The notes under the pieces were generated by a model. It was not told the DNA's origin. It ran no database searches and saw only the letters and a program-made list of their open reading frames with translations. A stretch of 64,000 nucleotides of DNA from JALSHZ01 sp964614535 (lineage in GTDB: Bacteria > Pseudomonadota > Gammaproteobacteria > UWMA-0217), in NCBI GenBank assembly GCA_964614535.1, contig CAZTOZ010000023.1, positions 1-64,000 of the forward strand, given 5' to 3'. The translations under genes were made by a program, and so were the position numbers. Shown here one piece after another: positions 61,084-64,000 of the stretch. The first letter of the stretch is position 1; the number at the start of each line of letters is the position of its first letter.

Positions 61084-61380
61084 ATGAGTGAAGAACTGGT
61101 GCTTTCGGATCAGCTGATCAACGATGTCAAAGCGGTGCTGGAAAAGCACGACCCACAGGCGAAAGAAGGATTGATCGGGGTGCAGTACACCGCGGCGATC
61201 ATGGGCTACATGCTCGGGGAACTGAACCTGCCGGTCGATCGCAAGCAGTCGATCCTCGACCAGCTCGGCGGTTTTGCCGTCGATATCATGCGTCAGGTGG
61301 AGCAGCGCAACGCGCAGCATGTGCCGCCACCGCCGTCGGCCGCCAGCGCATTCGGGATCTGGAAGCCGGGCATGTCCTGA
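61084..61380 (+). CDS. Small conserved protein, unknown function
   Basis: A 98-residue soluble protein, ATG after AGAGGA. The first 70 residues are helical (LSDQLINDVKAVLEKHDPQA, then YTAAIMGYMLGELNLPVDRK); the end is a Pro-rich tail (HVPPPPSAASAFGIWKPG). No family I can name. It lies 12 bases before the DUF6164-like gene on the same strand, so the two are probably cotranscribed. Confidence 0.65.
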   Translation: MSEELVLSDQLINDVKAVLEKHDPQAKEGLIGVQYTAAIMGYMLGELNLPVDRKQSILDQLGGFAVDIMRQVEQRNAQHVPPPPSAASAFGIWKPGMS

Positions 61381-61391
61381 GCCGGGCCTGC

Positions 61392-61769
61392 ATGGCAAGA
61401 AAACTCATTGTGATGCGCAATATGCCCGACGACGAGGTCGAGGAGATCGAGGCGCTGCTGTCGGCGCATGACATCCCCTTCTACCAGACCCCGCCGGGCA
61501 ATTGGGGCATATCGATGCCCGCCTTCTGGGTGGAGCGAGACGAGGACTACCCGCGCGCCCGCGCATTGCTGGACGAATATGGCGCCGCCCGCCAGCAGCG
61601 GGTCCGCGCCGAGTACGAGCGGCGCAGACGTGCCGGCAGGCATCGCACCGTGATCGACGAGATCCGGGAATATCCGCTGCGCTTCCTGATCACGATGGCG
61701 TTCATCGGCTTCCTGCTCTATCTCACCCTCTACCCCTTTGTCGGTTTTCTCTCATCACCGGATCATTGA
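61392..61769 (+). CDS. DUF6164-like small membrane protein
   Basis: A 125-residue protein. The N-terminal 60 residues (KLIVMRNMPDDEVEEIEALL, then IPFYQTPPGNWGISMPAFWV) match the DUF6164 pattern, related to small DUF2007-like domains. A basic linker (RAEYERRRRAGRHRTVID) leads to one C-terminal membrane helix (about 97-117). It is probably an inner-membrane protein with its N-terminus in the cytoplasm. Function unknown. Confidence 0.72.
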   Translation: MARKLIVMRNMPDDEVEEIEALLSAHDIPFYQTPPGNWGISMPAFWVERDEDYPRARALLDEYGAARQQRVRAEYERRRRAGRHRTVIDEIREYPLRFLITMAFIGFLLYLTLYPFVGFLSSPDH

Positions 61770-61895
61770 GCGGCACATCGCCGGCATGGCGCGTTGCGTG
61801 GTCTCGCCGGATCGTCGCCGCCCCTCGCCAGTGATCCGGATGGCGCGCAGGTCGTCGCGCGCCAGCCCCTGCAACGATCAACGGAGCTGTAACGC

Positions 61896-63395
61896 ATGAG
61901 TGATCACGATCCCGTCTCCCAGCATCTGGCCGCGGTCGATCTGGGCTCCAACAGCTTTCATATGGTGGTCGCCCGGCTCGACGACGGCCATCTCAAGATC
62001 ATCGACCGCATCAAGGAGATGGTGCGTCTCGGCGGTGGGCTCGATGCAGACAACAATCTCAGCGAAGAGGCGCAGGCGCGGGCGCTGGCCTGCCTGCGGC
62101 GCTTCGGTGAAAGGGTCAAGGATCTGCCCTACGGCAACGTCGCCGCCGTCGGCACCAATACGCTGCGGCAGTCCAACAATGCTCGCGAGTTCCTGTTTCG
62201 TGCCCAGCTGGCGCTGGGACACCCCATCTCGGTCATCGGTGGCCGGGAAGAGGCGCGGCTCATCTATCTGGGCGTCTCCCACTCGCTGGCCAGCGACGAG
62301 GGGCGCCGGTTCGTCATGGACATCGGCGGCGGCAGTACCGAACTGATCATCGGCGAAGGCTACGAGCCACTCCATCTGGAGAGTCTGCACATGGGCTGCG
62401 TCAGCATGAGCCGGCGCTTCTTCGACGACGGCCGGCTCGACAAGAAACGTTGGCACCGCGCCAGCACCGCCGCCCATCTGGAGCTACGGCCGTTCAAGAA
62501 GCGTTTTCGCCAGATCGGCTGGGAGTCGGCCACCGGCGCTTCGGGGACGATCAAGGCCGTTCACGGCGTCATCCAGGCGATGGCGATCGACCCGTATCGG
62601 ATCACCCTCGACGGCATGTACCAGGTGCGTGATGCGATGATCGAGGCCGGTTCGCTCGACGCGCTGGCGCTGCCGGGGCTCAGTGACGAACGCAAGCCGG
62701 TGTTTGCCGGCGGGCTTGCGGTGCTGATCGCCACCTTCGAGGCACTGCGGATCGACACGATGCGGGTCTCCGACGGCGCGCTGCGCGAAGGGCTGCTCTA
62801 CGACCGCATCGGACGCTTCCAGCACGAGGACATCCGGGTCAAGACCGTCGCCGACATGCAGAAGCGTTTTCAGGTCAGCACCAGCCATGCACGGCGGGTC
62901 AGCAAGACGGCCCACGAGCTGTTTTCGCGCGTCGAGGAGAAATGGAACCTGACACTGGCCCACGGCGAGTTGCTGCACTGGGCCGCCAGCCTCCACGAAG
63001 TGGGGCTGATCATCTCCCACAGCGGCTATCAGCGCCACGGCGCCTACATGATCGACAATGCCGACCTGCCGGGTTTCTCACTGGAGGAGCAGGACTGGAT
63101 GAGCGTGCTGGTGCGCTGCCATCGCCGCAAGATCGGCCATGCGCTCTACGAAGCCCTCCCCGAGGCGGATCGCGATGCCGCCCGGAAGCTCACCGTGCTG
63201 CTGCGCCTGGCCACCGTGCTGCACCGCTCGCGCGACGACGAGACCGCCCGGATCAAGAAGCTGAAGGCCGGCAAGGACAAGCTGAAGATCCGTTTCCGCA
63301 AGCATGAACTCGACAACCGCCTGTTGCTGTCGGCGGATCTGGCGCAGGAAGCGCAGGATCTCAAGGCCATCGGCTTCAAGCTCAAGTTCGAATAG
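61896..63395 (+). CDS. ppx: Exopolyphosphatase
   Basis: A 499-residue Ppx/GppA enzyme that removes terminal phosphate from polyphosphate (GppA-type activity on pppGpp cannot be excluded). The ASKHA-fold motifs are AAVDLGSNSFHMVVARL, RFVMDIGGGSTELIIGEG and ATGASGTIKAVHGVIQ. A C-terminal HD-like domain follows (LHWAASLHEVGLIISHSGYQ, HGAYMIDNADLPGFSLEEQ). Length is normal for Ppx. No ppk gene lies in the window. Confidence 0.93.
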   Translation: MSDHDPVSQHLAAVDLGSNSFHMVVARLDDGHLKIIDRIKEMVRLGGGLDADNNLSEEAQARALACLRRFGERVKDLPYGNVAAVGTNTLRQSNNAREFLFRAQLALGHPISVIGGREEARLIYLGVSHSLASDEGRRFVMDIGGGSTELIIGEGYEPLHLESLHMGCVSMSRRFFDDGRLDKKRWHRASTAAHLELRPFKKRFRQIGWESATGASGTIKAVHGVIQAMAIDPYRITLDGMYQVRDAMIEAGSLDALALPGLSDERKPVFAGGLAVLIATFEALRIDTMRVSDGALREGLLYDRIGRFQHEDIRVKTVADMQKRFQVSTSHARRVSKTAHELFSRVEEKWNLTLAHGELLHWAASLHEVGLIISHSGYQRHGAYMIDNADLPGFSLEEQDWMSVLVRCHRRKIGHALYEALPEADRDAARKLTVLLRLATVLHRSRDDETARIKKLKAGKDKLKIRFRKHELDNRLLLSADLAQEAQDLKAIGFKLKFE

Positions 63396-63524
63396 GCACC
63401 GCCCGACGCTCCGTGGTGCTTGCATCGCTTGGCCCGATTTTGCATGGTATCGGCTGTTGCACCGTATGTTTCCGCACGCCGCCGGCGTGAGGAATCACGG
63501 ATACCGTCAAGCCGAGACCATGCC

Positions 63525-63827
63525 ATGAAAACCTATCTGCTCATGACCCTGCTGGTCGCCATCGTCGCCTTCTACCTCTACCTCAAGGCAAGCGGGCGTA
63601 TCCGCCTCGATGAGATGCAGCCGTTCCCGCTGCTGGCCATTCGCGCCGCCCTGTTCGTCATCAGCACCGCCTTCTTCGCGCTCGTCGTCGCCAAGCTGTT
63701 GCGCGCCACCTGGGGGTACGACGCGACACCGCTGTCGATCGCGCTCTACCTTGCCGGTGTCGCGGTGGCCATGGTCGCCGCCTTTCATACCACCCGCTGG
63801 CTCACCGACGGCAAGGGGGTGTTCTGA
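63525..63827 (+). CDS. Small inner-membrane protein, unknown function
   Basis: A 100-residue protein with three hydrophobic segments (about 2-18, 34-56, 68-88), starting MKTYLLMTLLVAIVAFYLYL. The ATG at 63525 is chosen because the upstream part of the open frame is basic and lacks codon bias. It converges with the partial gene at the window edge. No family recognised. Confidence 0.6.
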   Translation: MKTYLLMTLLVAIVAFYLYLKASGRIRLDEMQPFPLLAIRAALFVISTAFFALVVAKLLRATWGYDATPLSIALYLAGVAVAMVAAFHTTRWLTDGKGVF

Positions 63828-63839
63828 GCCCGGGGCGGG

Positions 63840-64000
63840 TCAGCCCCGCGCCACCTTCGGCAGATGATCCAGAGCCTCGGCGATGGCCGTCTCGGGATAC
63901 TCGAAGTCTTCCAGCTCGCCGGAGAAATACTTGTCGTAGGCAGCCATGTCGAAATGACCGTGGCCGGAGAGGTTGAAGAACAGCGTTTTCGCCTCTCCGC
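63840..64000 (-). CDS. Tryptophan synthase beta-like protein, TrpB2 type (3' end, cut by window)
   Basis: The last 52 codons of a minus-strand gene: NLSGHGHFDMAAYDKYFSGE then LEDFEYPETAIAEALDHLP. SGHGHFDM followed by Y-KY-SGEL is the characteristic C-terminus of TrpB2-type, PLP-dependent tryptophan synthase beta-like enzymes. These convert serine and indole to tryptophan or act as a salvage route. The rest, including the PLP lysine, lies beyond the window. It ends 12 bases from the end of the small membrane gene. Confidence 0.8.
   Translation of the reverse strand, partial: GEAKTLFFNLSGHGHFDMAAYDKYFSGELEDFEYPETAIAEALDHLPKVARG

Overview
The window is GC-rich DNA (about two thirds G+C by eye) from a Gram-negative bacterium. 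An LPS-type envelope is shown by MlaA, TonB, a classical porin and lipoprotein signals. The gene set (gnd-zwf-pgl, Mpl, UbiX, TAXI and DctPQM TRAP transporters, a rubrerythrin / Fe-S protein / DUF3501 cluster, and a polysaccharide locus of the exosortase-associated kind) fits a gammaproteobacterium, perhaps of the Chromatiales or sulfur-oxidiser type. That placement is inference; no rRNA or tRNA gene was seen to settle it.

Layout. 1-1830 is a scarred accessory edge: a frameshifted remnant with a Cas3-like motif, an intact Phd/PIN toxin-antitoxin pair with a palindromic operator, and an IS5-type transposase relic. 1830-11390 holds an EamA exporter, two radical SAM genes, a DctPQM TRAP transporter, an acyltransferase and a TonB protein. 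11571-20172 holds a putative metallopeptidase and lipoprotein pair, the oxidative pentose phosphate operon gnd-zwf-pgl, a Nudix protein, a secreted serine protease, argG and mlaA. 20173-20977 has no clear protein gene but carries a GGA-rich, hairpin-rich, terminator-ended segment that looks like a CsrB/RsmZ-type regulatory RNA. 20978-23182 is a three-gene signalling operon: receiver-like protein, MglA-like GTPase and roadblock protein. 23257-27526 holds mpl, ubiX, a LON-domain gene, thioredoxin and a glycosyltransferase. 27567-31878 (minus strand) is xseB-ispA-dxs-queD-folE2. 31969-34636 is the rubrerythrin cluster behind a promoter with a Fur/PerR-like box. 34834-40902 (minus strand) holds a universal stress protein, a TAXI TRAP system, a small lipoprotein and a porin. 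41020-44767 holds small envelope genes, a PP2C phosphatase and a CLC channel.

45007-60438 is a long plus-strand exopolysaccharide locus: PilZ-like protein, initiating sugar transferase, glycosyltransferases, DUF4091 protein, Wzz, tyrosine autokinase, polymerase/ligase, flippase and a deacetylase-like protein. A 250-bp inverted-repeat element sits between the kinase and the next glycosyltransferase. 60557-64000 holds a rhodanese, small conserved genes, ppx, a small membrane protein and the 3' end of a TrpB2-like gene.

How the genes work together. Several operons are coherent. gnd-zwf-pgl makes NADPH and pentoses. dxs-ispA makes isoprenoid precursors, and the polysaccharide locus may draw on these for its lipid carrier. 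FolE2 makes the substrate of QueD. A recurring design is a strong GC-rich stem-loop without a U-tract directly behind a gene expected to be highly expressed (dctP, the TAXI receptor, rubrerythrin) and before its operon partners. This could set unequal expression within each operon. The most interesting candidates for follow-up are the CsrB-like RNA, the GTPase/roadblock operon, the 250-bp element inside the polysaccharide operon, and the operator of the rubrerythrin cluster.
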